From Flammeovirga sp. OC4 (GTDB lineage Bacteria; Bacteroidota; Bacteroidia; Cytophagales; Flammeovirgaceae): 64,000 nucleotides of DNA. Below, piece after piece: positions 9,269 through 19,108 of this stretch (positions are counted from its first letter, which is position 1; every line of letters starts with the position of its first letter). The position numbers were made by a program, and so were the translations under genes. The notes under the pieces were generated by a model. The model ran no database searches. It saw only the letters and a list, made by a program, of their open reading frames with translations, and was not told the DNA's origin. The stretch is from assembly GCF_000812565.1 (NCBI RefSeq), contig NZ_JTAM01000011.1, forward strand, positions 1 through 64,000. The letters run 5' to 3'.

Positions 9269-11278
9269 TTAGTTTATTTCTTCTTTTCTGTTTCTCTCTC
9301 CAATTTTTATCTCTGTCACTTTTAAGTGGTCAAATGAAGGATTAAGTGGCAGGTTAGATTCCGATATAATTTCATCCATATAATAATACCCCTCACTACT
9401 TTTTCTATAAGTGGTGATCTGTTGAGTAAAAGGCATTGATGGCACCTTTAATTTATGTTTCCTTACCCATTTATTACTATCATAATATTCCTGTATTTCT
9501 TCTCTCTTATGTGTTACATAACATTCTGCTTTCAATAATGCATAATCTTCCGCATTAATATAGAGTACACCATTAATTGTTTTCATATCAAGGAATACAC
9601 TACTTCTGAACGATACATTTTTTGCTTTAAATTTAATCACGAAAATCTCTTTCCCATTTTCTATTTTGACATCTGAAAATTCAAGATCATATTTCGATAA
9701 CTTCCCTTTGTCTAAAAAATTATTATGACGAACATCCATTATATCATAAGAAGTATAAAATCGTTGCCACCCAGGGGATTTTTGGGGATCAATCTTCTTA
9801 AAAGGAGGAGGTGAATTCTTTATAGAATCCATTTCACAAATCTTTACACTGAGAAGTATATTAAAACTCTTAAAAATATGTGGACCAAATAAAGCAGTTG
9901 ATTGATAACCTTCATGATAATGTAGGTCTATTTCCCTTTCTGCAAAATAGGTGGTTCCATTAAATATTTTAAATACCATACCTCCCTCTATTATATAAGA
10001 AAAGGCCTCCTGATTGTAATTCTTAGGGATATTCTGAATCACCTTTTTCATAATACTTTTCGATGTTAATGGCTCACTTGAAATGTTCAAAGTAGACATT
10101 TCTTCTACTTTGGGTTGAAGGTAAATTTCAAGATTGCTATCAGAAGTTGCAATCTTCAATGTTTCATAACCTATTGATGAAAACAATATTGAATCCTGTT
10201 CTGATGGTATGCTAATTTCAAAACTTCCTTTTTCATTAGTAGAAGTACCCATTTTTGAATGAGAAGTAATGACATTCACAAAAGGAATAGGTGCTTTAGT
10301 ATTTTGATCATAGACCACTCCTTTTTGTTTATTGAAAGAAATATTGTCTTTTAGATAATAAGTAGGAATACTTTTTTTCACACCTTCTTTTAATTCAAAT
10401 GAAAATGCAGTTCCATTATCGTCAATTTGATTGCTTTCATTAGGTAGTGTTGAAGTACCACAATCATATTCTTTATAAGTACCTTTTTTTAACTGATCAA
10501 CAAAAAACATCCCATCAAAAGCCTTCGACCAATCTGTTTCAAGTTCTTCAACTCCTCCACCTTCAGTACCAATGACATTACTTTTAAAAATGGCTTCCTC
10601 CTCCAAACTTAAAAAGCCAAATGCATTTCCTGTTTCATAAAAATGATCCTCAATATTATCTTCGGTATAAATAGCTTCGTCCTGCCCTGTAAAAGCTAAA
10701 ATATAGGCTTTCTCTCCAAACTGCTCCTTGATATAACTTCCCATTGGATTAAACTCATCCAACTCTTCATGAGTACCTCTTAGCGTATTCATCAGATGTC
10801 CTGTTGCTCCCCAAACAATTATTTTTTTGTTAGGATATTTATTAGCAAGATAAAGTAAATTTTCCCCCATCAACCGATCTCTAACATTACTATCTTTCGC
10901 TTTGAATTCCTCTTGTGTTTTCTTTTGAGATTCATTGTAATAATAATCTTTAGCTGTTTCTGAAATAAAATGAAGTGTTTGGATGAGATCCTCTTTAGCA
11001 ACATGATCTGACTTATCAATAGCTTCTTTTAAGTGATTATTATGACTTAAGAACTTTTCAACATCTAATGCCTTAGGAAAATCATACTCTTGAATAAACT
11101 CCATACAGTTTTCCCATTCTTGATATTCTTCCTTAGAATTGAAATAGGGCACGAAATCTTTCATCAATGTTTCGTCAGCATAATTACCACTTAACTGACT
11201 GTCAAATCCGTGAACTTTTAGCGTTTCATAGTTTTCAGCGACATAATCCATAAATGGATGAAACTCTTCTTGAGAAGT
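9269..11278 (-). pseudogene. 3' part of interrupted erythromycin-esterase-like / CarboxypepD_reg gene
   Basis: This is the in-frame continuation of the upstream fragment, read straight through after a TGA at 11279-11281. The longest ATG-initiated frame within it starts at 11251 (660 residues). It holds the rest of the erythromycin-esterase-like domain, including the conserved His segment WGATGHLMNTLRG. Next comes a CarboxypepD_reg domain (KGVVYDQNTKAPIPFVNVIT, then SSIGYETL). A C-terminal region of about 270 residues resembles the uncharacterised domains that follow such modules in Bacteroidota surface proteins. Without fragment 1 it lacks the signal peptide and half of the active site, so it is unlikely to work alone. 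It could be a recent pseudogene, a site of stop readthrough, or a sequencing error. Confidence 0.75.
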
Positions 11279-11632
11279 TCATATTGTGAAAATGCTATTG
11301 ACATAGGCAAACTTGATATTTTCTCCTTTTGCGATAGCTTCATGTGATTTATTCAAATCATAAAACCCGCTTTCAAAGGCTACGATCTCAAATCCCATTT
11401 CTTGATGAAGCATTTTCATTACTTCGGTCTTAGCGAAAAAGATATTACCATGATTGTGGTCTGGCTCTCCCAAAAGTACAATTCTAGCGTCTCCTATAGC
11501 CTCTTTTAATACTGAAAACTGTTGAAAGTCCAGTGAGTCAAAATATTGGAAATTGTACTTCTCCTGTGAAAAGAGAGTGGTAGTGAGAAATAAATAGCAA
11601 AATGTAAGAGTTGCTTTAAGTTGGTTTTGCAT
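11279..11632 (-). pseudogene. 5' part of interrupted erythromycin-esterase-like gene
   Basis: The fragment encodes a signal peptide (residues 1-22, ending LFSQ) and the start of an erythromycin-esterase-like domain. The LLGEPDHNHGN motif (family GExxHG) and the following VAFESGFYD glutamate correspond to catalytic positions of EreA/EreB. The frame stops after 117 residues at SIFTI-TGA, then continues in the same frame as TSQEEFHPFMDYV. The family usually has Trp at the stop position, so a single TGG-to-TGA change would explain it. The intact protein would be 787 residues and exported. In Bacteroidota these exported paralogues are not shown to act on macrolides. Confidence 0.75.
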
Positions 11633-11821
11633 TAGAGTATTTATTTAAAGTATAGTCGTTTTTGTATTACAACAATAACAAAATATAAAACACTTTCAAA
11701 AATTGTTTTCTCATCTATTAATATTCGGTAAATTCTTTATTCTGACCCTTAAAAACTTTCAACCTATTCTAAAATAAATTAATTTCGCACCTCCCAAACA
11801 AAATAATATTTTGTTAAACCC

Positions 11822-13054
11822 ATGAAAAACTTCGAAGAGAAATATAATTTAATAGTAAAAATAGGAAACGCACTCCATAAATTTGGATGCTCATCGCTAA
11901 GAGTTGAGACATATATCCAAGATGTCGCCAAGCATATTGGTGTGGAAGTTTCCTGTCAAGTGACGACAAATACCCTTAATTATCAAGTGGAAGATCCTCA
12001 GACCAAAGAACGTCAAGTGCTTCTTCAATACATTCCTTTAGGGAGTAATAACCTTGGTAAACTAGCCGATCTTCACAAACAAATCAGAAAAGCGTTTAAG
12101 GAAGGGCATGACTATGAAACCATCACTCAAAACATCGATAAGGTTATTGAGAAAAAGAAGATTTACAATGAATTTACATTGGCACTAGCTTATACTATCA
12201 TCCCTCCTTCTTTTTTAGGGTTAATTGGGGCAAGCTGGGTGACACTTTGGTTTAGTTTTCTGATGGGATTCATTGGTTATTTAATCACGAAAGGAGTGAG
12301 CCGATTCAATACTTCACGCTATACTGTGGAGTTTTATACAGCTTTTATCTGTTCCTTTATAGGGTGTCTATGCAAATATTTTATCCCTGAACTTGATGTG
12401 ATAGAATTAAGTCTGGCCTCCGTGATATTGTATGTTCCTGGCTTGACGATTTCTATTGCTTTAGAAGAAATCTCCTTTAATCAGTTTAACTCTGGTTCAG
12501 GGTTCTTATTCAACTCCATCATGATCTTCTTGAAGCTCTTTATCGGGGTTTATTTGGGAATGGCATTAGGGCATTTCTTTTTTGGGTTGGAAGAAGATGT
12601 CTATATCAATGAAATTCCTCAGTGGGTACACTTTATTGCATTACCTGCACTGTCAGCAGGTCTAGGAGTGGTTTTCAATACAAAGCTAAAAGACTTACTC
12701 ATTGGATTGTTTTTGGCAGTAATTGCCTTTTGGGGACCGATGATCTTTCAAAATAATATCGGGTGGATCTTCGGGACATTCATCAGTGCATTTCTGATTA
12801 CTTTCTTAAGTATTTTATTAAGTAAATGGAGAAATGTACCCCCTTCTGTTTATCTATTACAAGGTATAGTCATTCTCGTTCCTGGTAGTAGACTATTTAT
12901 GGGTTTATCAAATCAATTTTCGAATGATCCCATCATCGATAATCCAAGTATTGGTACTTCAGGACTCTTGATGTTTTGTGCTATTGTAGTCGGAATGCTA
13001 GTCGCCTACAGCACTTATTACCCTAATCTTGATAATAGAGATGAAGTGATATAA
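11822..13054 (+). CDS. ThrE-family threonine/serine exporter
   Basis: The 410-residue protein combines the two halves of the ThrE family. A soluble N-terminal part (about 1-115, YjjP-like) leads into roughly ten hydrophobic helices, with a YjjB-like second half from about residue 270. Corynebacterium ThrE exports L-threonine and L-serine by proton-motive force, and two-part YjjP/YjjB proteins are related. Here both parts are fused, as in ThrE. The conserved PGLTISIALEEI segment follows the helix that ends near residue 205. A promoter-like TAATTTCG lies about 35 nt before the start. The gene appears monocistronic and ends at a strong hairpin. Confidence 0.85.
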   Translation: MKNFEEKYNLIVKIGNALHKFGCSSLRVETYIQDVAKHIGVEVSCQVTTNTLNYQVEDPQTKERQVLLQYIPLGSNNLGKLADLHKQIRKAFKEGHDYETITQNIDKVIEKKKIYNEFTLALAYTIIPPSFLGLIGASWVTLWFSFLMGFIGYLITKGVSRFNTSRYTVEFYTAFICSFIGCLCKYFIPELDVIELSLASVILYVPGLTISIALEEISFNQFNSGSGFLFNSIMIFLKLFIGVYLGMALGHFFFGLEEDVYINEIPQWVHFIALPALSAGLGVVFNTKLKDLLIGLFLAVIAFWGPMIFQNNIGWIFGTFISAFLITFLSILLSKWRNVPPSVYLLQGIVILVPGSRLFMGLSNQFSNDPIIDNPSIGTSGLLMFCAIVVGMLVAYSTYYPNLDNRDEVI

Positions 13055-13058
13055 AACA

Positions 13059-13094
13059 AAAAGCATCGAGTGGAATCTACCACCCGATGCTTTT
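13059..13094. terminator. Bidirectional terminator between ThrE and DUF4136 genes
   Basis: A 15-bp stem with one mismatch (13059-13073 with 13080-13094) has a 6-nt loop, an A run on the left and a T run on the right. It can end both convergent genes. Confidence 0.85.
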
Positions 13095-13147
13095 CTAATA
13101 CGTTTTACCTTCTAAATAAAGCCTCGTGTATAGGAGCTTTAACTTCG

Positions 13148-13702
13148 TTACTTTACAGGGTATTTATTGAAAATACTCTTCACAAAACGATTAATATTTC
13201 TTTCTCTTATGACAGGACTTTCTTGCTTTTCTGAAAGTGTACTTACAGCTGCAGCCTCCCAAAGTAATTTTCTTTGCTTAGTATCAAAAATGTCTATCAC
13301 GAAAGTACCTTCTGTATATTCATACTCAGAGTAGTGTGTAGCACCCATACCCCAAGGGCCATACCATCCACCGTATCCGGCATTATAAGAAGTAACACTT
13401 TTCTTTTCCTTCGTAGTGAACACCATACCCACTTGCAAATCTGCAGTTGTATCTTGTTCAGCATAAGTATATCCTAAATTTTGCATGTTAGCAATAACAG
13501 CATTCTTTACTCTTTCTCTATCAAACTGATTGATTTTAGCGTTTGTTTTTTGGAAAGGTAAAAGACTAAAAGTCTGGTACGCTTTAAAATCTGTTCCAGG
13601 ATTATAGTCCGTCATTATTTTCGTTGAAGAACAAGATGTTACCAAAAACGCAACACTGACCAACATTGCAGCCGATAATAATAATTTTTTGAGATTTTTC
13701 AT
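13148..13702 (-). CDS. DUF4136 lipoprotein
   Basis: The start is set at the ATG at 13702 because MKNLKKLLLSAAMLVSVAFLVTSC is a complete lipoprotein signal ending in a lipobox (VTSC). The frame is open 36 codons further upstream, but that extension would bury the signal. The 184-residue product matches DUF4136: a DYNPGTDFKAYQTFSLLP strand near the start, an ADLQVGMVFTTKEKK strand and a GTFVIDIFDTKQRKLLWEA strand. A Gly/Tyr/Trp-rich loop (YGGWYGPWG) sits between them. DUF4136 proteins are envelope lipoproteins of unknown function. Confidence 0.85.
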   Translation of the reverse strand: MKNLKKLLLSAAMLVSVAFLVTSCSSTKIMTDYNPGTDFKAYQTFSLLPFQKTNAKINQFDRERVKNAVIANMQNLGYTYAEQDTTADLQVGMVFTTKEKKSVTSYNAGYGGWYGPWGMGATHYSEYEYTEGTFVIDIFDTKQRKLLWEAAAVSTLSEKQESPVIRERNINRFVKSIFNKYPVK

Positions 13703-13990
13703 GATGATAATATTTTGATTGTTTAGAACGAAATAAGCCGAGTATCTCATTTTAAGTACCAAGATAAATGTAATTGAAGTTATATTTCTTTTTTTCAATC
13801 TAATCTTCATTTACCTCTATCCTATTACTTATTCCGTAAATATTATAAATACTCACGAATTCTTTATTAAAGTTTACTGATTAACAGTCTGTAAGTTTTA
13901 AGAGGTAACAATCTTTAAGTGGATATACATAATTTTAACTTAACAACTTTAAATTTTAGCGTTCAAATTATGATCGTATCTAAAGCAAAA

Positions 13991-14016
13991 AAAGACGCTA
14001 CTAATGCAACGTCTTT
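13991..14016 (-). terminator. Second terminator downstream of SusD
   Basis: AAAGACG (13991-13997) pairs with CGTCTTT (14010-14016). On the minus strand the stem is followed by about seven T residues. It is a backup terminator of the SusCD operon, or the end of a short unannotated RNA lying between it and the first hairpin. Confidence 0.6.
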
Positions 14017-14091
14017 CTCTCTATTGTATAAAAAACCGAAGTATAAAATACATGAAATGATTAATATACCTACTAAGACAATCGGTAAAAC

Positions 14092-14118
14092 AGGCAGAGG
14101 AGAATTCTTCCTCTGCTT
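14092..14118 (-). terminator. Terminator of the SusCD operon
   Basis: A perfect 10-bp stem (AGGCAGAGGA with TCCTCTGCTT, allowing G-U) with a 7-nt loop lies about 50 nt after the SusD stop and is followed on the minus strand by TGTTTTA. Confidence 0.7.
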
Positions 14119-14171
14119 GTATTTAATTCATTGTCCGTTATATTATTATTCACCTAAATTCTATCATTGAT

Positions 14172-15773
14172 TTAGTCAACGTCCCACCATACAGGTGATC
14201 CGCCCGTATCGCCAGTAGCGTTAGCGTTTTCAGCCTTTAAAGCTTCTACACCAATGTTGTAAGCTTCTGCATTGTTTACAGTCTCCCCGTCAGGGTAACG
14301 TAAACGCTTGATGTAATCACCTGCAGGAACATCACCATTACTCTTATTAAATCTTACTGGGAAAATTTTAGGGTAACCAGTTCTTCTAAACTCAGACCAA
14401 GCCTCCATTCCCTCTGGGAACATTGCGATCCACTTTTGAGTAATGATTTGCTCTAAAGCTTTTGAAGCATCGTATTTAATCGTTACATCACTTATTGCTT
14501 CAATACTATAATCTGTACCATAAGTAGCATCTGAAACATCTACATAGTCAGCTGGTACACTTGTAGCATCCTGTAAGTATGCATCTACATCATCTGACAC
14601 CTTATGTCTTTCAAAAGATTGTCTTATACCAGCTTCATAAAACTCTTGTGCAGTACCTCCTACATTCCATCCTTTTAAAGCTGCTTCAGCTCTTAAGAAG
14701 TAAACTTCTGCTGAAGTCATCAATACGATAGGCGTCGTTTGATTTACAAAATCAGGGTTGATTCTTGAGTAATATTGATAATCACCTCTACCATCAGGTA
14801 AGTCGATACCAGATCTTACACCTGCAAATCCATTTTTAATTGCAGGACCATCTTCAGGACCTCCTGCTTCAGTGAAATATACTCCTGCTCTTGGGTCATT
14901 AAAACCTGTAAGAATAGATTCCATATCAGCACCCATTTTAATGTCGCCCCAAATCTCAGATATTGTCGCTAATGGATGGATAATTGGAGAAACACCTTGA
15001 CCTACTTGAGCAATGTCTCCAGCTTCAAAAACACCAGTTGCGATAGCCTCTTCTGCATATTTTTTAGCAGATGCAGGATCTACATTTGAGATTCTCATCG
15101 CTAATCTCAATTTTAATGAAGCTGCTAACTTTTTCCACATCAAGAAATCACCTTGATACAAATCATCTACCGCAGAGAAAACTGACATTGGTTCCGAATC
15201 AGCTTCTAAATTTGCTATTGCTAGGTCTAATTCTTGGAAAAACTTAGTATAAACTTCTTTTTGACCGTCATATGTTACTTCTGGTGTACCATACTTTACA
15301 TATGGAATAGGACCGTAGATATCAGTCAGTCTATGCATACCTAATACTTTCAATACTAAAGCAGGAGCATATAACTTAGGAGTTACATCATCAGAGATAC
15401 CATCGATAGAACTCGCTGGATTCATTACATTTTCAAAACCGATCGACCATGGCCAAACGTTCCAAATAAGGTTGTAGTGAGTAGCATTAGAGTTACCTGC
15501 AAATGGAGTTGGAGGTGCCATATACCCAGAGAATACGTCTCCATTTAAGTTTTGCTGTACCTGCCATCTCCAGTTTGAGTTATCAAAGTTGAAATAAACT
15601 GAACGAGAAAGCTGAGGAAAGAAACCTCTTACAAGCATACCATCTGCCTTACCTGACTCTTGGTTGATTTGATTTTGATCCTTATTGATTTCTTCAAATT
15701 CACTTGTACAAGCCGTAAACATTCCAGCTGCTAGTACTGTCGGTAATATATATCTTTTTACTATTGATTTCAT
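14172..15773 (-). CDS. SusD/RagB-family nutrient-binding outer-membrane lipoprotein
   Basis: The 533-residue protein begins with a lipoprotein signal (MKSIVKRYILPTVLAAGMFTAC, acylated Cys at residue 22) followed by a SusD-like EFEEINKDQNQ segment. It matches the SusD-like_2 (PF12771) branch: a TPR-type helical core, VYFLRAEAALKGWNVGG, and near the end ITQKWIAMFPEGMEAWSEFRRTGYPKIFP. SusD proteins form the surface lid that captures substrate for their SusC transporter. It sits 19 bp downstream of its SusC partner in one operon. The substrate is unknown; no glycosidase or peptidase is in the operon. Confidence 0.93.
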   Translation of the reverse strand: MKSIVKRYILPTVLAAGMFTACTSEFEEINKDQNQINQESGKADGMLVRGFFPQLSRSVYFNFDNSNWRWQVQQNLNGDVFSGYMAPPTPFAGNSNATHYNLIWNVWPWSIGFENVMNPASSIDGISDDVTPKLYAPALVLKVLGMHRLTDIYGPIPYVKYGTPEVTYDGQKEVYTKFFQELDLAIANLEADSEPMSVFSAVDDLYQGDFLMWKKLAASLKLRLAMRISNVDPASAKKYAEEAIATGVFEAGDIAQVGQGVSPIIHPLATISEIWGDIKMGADMESILTGFNDPRAGVYFTEAGGPEDGPAIKNGFAGVRSGIDLPDGRGDYQYYSRINPDFVNQTTPIVLMTSAEVYFLRAEAALKGWNVGGTAQEFYEAGIRQSFERHKVSDDVDAYLQDATSVPADYVDVSDATYGTDYSIEAISDVTIKYDASKALEQIITQKWIAMFPEGMEAWSEFRRTGYPKIFPVRFNKSNGDVPAGDYIKRLRYPDGETVNNAEAYNIGVEALKAENANATGDTGGSPVWWDVD

Positions 15774-15792
15774 TGTAATGCTTTGTTTAGAA

Positions 15793-18700
15793 TTAGAAAT
15801 TAACTCTTAAGTTCAAACCTACACTTCTTGTAGTTGGTAAGCTAAAGAAGTTAAGTCCCTGAACACCAACACCTGTAGACATTACTACATCTGGATCGAA
15901 AGGTGCTGCATTGTAGAAGAAGAATAAGTTTCTACCTACTGCTGATAATGTTACATCACTTAAAGGACCTACATTGTTAAATGTATAACCAATCGATAAT
16001 TCTCTTAATCTAATGTTTGTTTGGTCATATAAGTATTGAGAAGTAACACCCGCTCTACCTGAAGTTGCGTTTAAGTATTTTACTGGATCAAATGAGATAC
16101 CTTCAACTTCTACTGAACCGTCGTTCTCAACAGCTTCTGCATAAGCTACTGATGTTCCCTCAGCATCCATGTATGAATCCGTTAATGATAACGTTTGTCC
16201 ACCAAACTTACCATCGATCACCATGTTTAAAGTAAATCCTTTGTATTTCAATGTGTTCGCCCAACCTGCAATAAAATCAGGGTTAGAGTTAGATTTAATT
16301 GATTCTTCTGGAGTAATACCTGCTGCACTTGGTACACCGTTATCATCTACGATGATTGTTCCATCTTCATTTCTAGCAAAATCAGCTGTCCAAATCTCGC
16401 CAATTGCTCCACCTTTTCTAAGTACTTGCATGTAGTTAATATTACCACCATTTGTTACAATATCAAACTCAGCTTCTGTACCATTATCACGAGTATATAA
16501 CTCCTTGATTTCGTTTACATTTCTAGACAAGTTCAAGGTAGTACTCCATGTTAAATCCCCTTGAGAAACTGGCATTGCTGAAATTGATAATTCAAAACCT
16601 CTGTTTTCAACATCACCTGCGTTTACATATCTTTTGTTGAAGTTAGAAGTACCAAGACGGTTATCTACTCTAAACAACTGGTTAACTGTATTTGTCTTGT
16701 AGAAGTTGGCATCTAAGTATAATAAACCATTGAATAGTTCTAACTCTGCACCAAATTCGATAGAAGTAGATAACTCTGGCTTTAAGTTTTCTGCAGGCGA
16801 AATATCAGAATAGGCTAAATCACCATTAAAGTTAATACCATGTTGTAATACTGTTAAACCTGGAGCTGCATCATTACCTAATACTGTATAGTTACCTCTT
16901 AATTTCGCTAAAGAAATTACTTCTGGTAAGTCAAACATATTATTTAATACTGCAGTAAGACCTACTGATGGATAGAAAAATGAATTATCTCCTACTGGCA
17001 GTGTTGATGACCAGTCGTTACGTCCAGTTACATCTAAATATAACATTTCTTTGTAGCCTACTGATGCCGAAGCAAAAACAGATTGTACTTGACGTTGAGT
17101 TGCTGACTCTGTTGGCACCATACCCTCAGGTAAACTTGCTACTGAAAAGATGTTAGTGTACTTGATCGAACGTTTATCCGATGTTACTCTGTAAAGTGAA
17201 CTCTTTTCATCTCTAATAGCACCACCGATTAATGCAGTAATGTTAAAATCATTAATCTTCTTATTGTAGTTCAAGATCGCATCAGCATAAGTCATTGAAT
17301 TAGAAAACTCATCTTTAAAGTATCCACCATGAGATAAACCAGTACCAGGATCTACACTAATATTGATCGGGTTAGTAGTAGCATGTGCTTTTCTTTCCCA
17401 TAGATCATCAGTGGCATCAATATTTGCACGACCTTGAATCGAGAAGTTCTCATTGAACTTATAACTTAATGAACCCGACAACATATAACGATTACGTATA
17501 TCTTCTGAAGTGGCTCTATTCAATAACCAGTAAGGGTTCTCATTCGCAATTTCTGATCTTACAGGAGCTGCATAGTTTTGCTCATAAATCTGTCTTGTCT
17601 TATTCCAAGTTTGATAGTTATTTTTTAATTCATCTTGAGAGATTGATCTAGATGAAAGGTATGAACTATAAATTGGGTTCATGTAAGCACCAGCTGAAGG
17701 TCTATTAAAGCCTTCTTGAGTAATGTAGTTCGCAGAAAATCTCACTTCTAATTTATCATTCATACTTTTTGTAGTAGTGTTGAATGAAAAATTATGCTTA
17801 TTGAAAGTGTTCGTTGGCATTACGCCTTGAGCATTTGTATTTGCATAAGAAGCATAGAACTGAGTGTTATCTCCACCTTGGCTATACGATAATGAGTTTA
17901 CCCAAGTAGTACCTGTTTCATAAAAATCATCTGATGTATGTGCTTTGTGATTGATTGCATTTCCTTCTGCATCATACTTTGATTGCATTTCAGGGTATAA
18001 ATAAGCCTGTTCTGCCATAAAGTTAGAAGAGAAAGACACTCTAGACTGACCTGCTTCTCCTTTTTTTGTTGTAATCATGATTACACCATTCGCAGCTTGT
18101 GAGCCATATAAGGCTGATGCTGCAGCACCTTTAAGAACATTGATACTTTCAATATCCTCTGGGTTGATGTTAGAGATACCATCACCACCATCACGGCTTG
18201 GATTTTCAATTTCACCTGGCTGAGCAGCACCTTGACCTGCCATTGGTACACCATCGATTACATAAAGTGGTGAACTACTTCCGCTTACAGAACGGTTACC
18301 TCTAAGGTTAATTTTCACTGATCCACCTGCACCAGATCCACTTCTTGATAATTGAAGACCTGCCACACGACCAGATAAAGAGTTCATTACGTTAGGGTCT
18401 TTAGCTGTAATTAAATCCTCTGAACTAACAGATTGTGTTGAATAAGTTAAGCTTTCGGCTGATCTCTCAACACCTAACGCTGTTACTACAACTTCTTCTA
18501 GTTGTTCTGCATCAACGTCTAAGGAAATGTCTAAAGTTGATTGGTTTTCTACAAGAACTTCTTTTGAAATAAAACCAATGTAAGAGAAAACTAATGTTCC
18601 TCCTTTTTCAACTGATAAGGCAAACTCACCATTAAAATCGGTTGTTGTACCTACAGATGTACCTTTAATTAATACGTTTACACCTGGTAATGGCTCTCCT

Positions 18701-18804
18701 GTGCCATTTTCTTTTACTATACCTTTCACAAGTGACTCTTGTGCTTGAAGGAAATTTGTCATTAGTAGTAGGCTAACGACGAATGTTAGTAGTCTGAATT
18801 TCAT
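15793..18804 (-). CDS. SusC/RagA-family TonB-linked outer-membrane transporter
   Basis: The 1003-residue protein has a signal peptide (1-21, ending LQAQ), a CarboxypepD_reg domain (about 22-105) and a TonB plug with the SusC signature (SINVLKGAAASALYGSQAANG). A 22-strand beta-barrel follows, ending in the usual aromatic C-terminus (VGLNLRVNF). SusC proteins import the ligand captured by SusD across the outer membrane using TonB energy. It is the first gene of a SusCD operon and is divergent from a LytS/LytTR pair, which probably regulates it. Length and architecture are normal. Confidence 0.95.
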   Translation of the reverse strand: MKFRLLTFVVSLLLMTNFLQAQESLVKGIVKENGTGEPLPGVNVLIKGTSVGTTTDFNGEFALSVEKGGTLVFSYIGFISKEVLVENQSTLDISLDVDAEQLEEVVVTALGVERSAESLTYSTQSVSSEDLITAKDPNVMNSLSGRVAGLQLSRSGSGAGGSVKINLRGNRSVSGSSSPLYVIDGVPMAGQGAAQPGEIENPSRDGGDGISNINPEDIESINVLKGAAASALYGSQAANGVIMITTKKGEAGQSRVSFSSNFMAEQAYLYPEMQSKYDAEGNAINHKAHTSDDFYETGTTWVNSLSYSQGGDNTQFYASYANTNAQGVMPTNTFNKHNFSFNTTTKSMNDKLEVRFSANYITQEGFNRPSAGAYMNPIYSSYLSSRSISQDELKNNYQTWNKTRQIYEQNYAAPVRSEIANENPYWLLNRATSEDIRNRYMLSGSLSYKFNENFSIQGRANIDATDDLWERKAHATTNPINISVDPGTGLSHGGYFKDEFSNSMTYADAILNYNKKINDFNITALIGGAIRDEKSSLYRVTSDKRSIKYTNIFSVASLPEGMVPTESATQRQVQSVFASASVGYKEMLYLDVTGRNDWSSTLPVGDNSFFYPSVGLTAVLNNMFDLPEVISLAKLRGNYTVLGNDAAPGLTVLQHGINFNGDLAYSDISPAENLKPELSTSIEFGAELELFNGLLYLDANFYKTNTVNQLFRVDNRLGTSNFNKRYVNAGDVENRGFELSISAMPVSQGDLTWSTTLNLSRNVNEIKELYTRDNGTEAEFDIVTNGGNINYMQVLRKGGAIGEIWTADFARNEDGTIIVDDNGVPSAAGITPEESIKSNSNPDFIAGWANTLKYKGFTLNMVIDGKFGGQTLSLTDSYMDAEGTSVAYAEAVENDGSVEVEGISFDPVKYLNATSGRAGVTSQYLYDQTNIRLRELSIGYTFNNVGPLSDVTLSAVGRNLFFFYNAAPFDPDVVMSTGVGVQGLNFFSLPTTRSVGLNLRVNF

Positions 18805-18945
18805 ATTGAACTGAAGGTTAGATGAACAGACGATGTGAGCAGAGAGTAATATTTAATTATGCCCACAAGCAAAGGAAACACTCCCTTGCATTTTCTTGAT
18901 ATCGTAAATGTATAACAGACACTTAAGGTTTTTTAAAAAAATAGA

Positions 18946-19033
18946 TTAACAGTGGTTAACTCATGTTATATAACATTAATTTAAGGACGAACAGCATTCA
19001 TCTAAGGATAAATGTCATTAAATTATATATTTG
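18946..19033. promoter_or_regulatory. Control region between susC and the LytS/LytTR operon
   Basis: The 304-bp gap (18805-19108) between divergent operons holds several ordered sites. TTAAC-agtg-GTTAA is at 18946-18959. A perfect 14-bp palindrome ATGTTATATAACAT lies at 18963-18976. Direct repeats TAAGGAcgAA and TAAGGAtaAA at 18982 and 19003 are exactly 21 bp apart. A rightward -7 box TATATTTG lies at 19026-19033. The second repeat overlaps where the -33 element should be. LytTR proteins bind direct repeats with this period, so autoregulation plus control of susC is a reasonable inference. Confidence 0.5.
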
Positions 19034-19108
19034 TAACATAAATCTAATTTAATTGTCTCATTGACATTTAACATATAATTAGTAGTCATTACCAAATTTT
19101 CGTTAATA

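Larger units (their letters stand above)
13703..14171. other. Intergenic region with two leftward terminators
   Basis: The stretch between the DUF4136 gene and the SusD gene holds two terminator-like hairpins read on the minus strand (14092-14118 and 13991-14016). Both lie downstream of SusD. The DUF4136 leader occupies the left part. An 83-codon rightward frame inside it has no coding character. Confidence 0.5.

Noticed and set aside
11279-11281. TGA as a selenocysteine codon
   Set aside because: The family has Trp here, not Cys, and no SECIS-like hairpin follows immediately. A nonsense change is simpler.
13919-14170. Rightward 83-codon frame between the DUF4136 and SusD genes
   Set aside because: It crosses both leftward terminator hairpins, has low-complexity composition and resembles no family.
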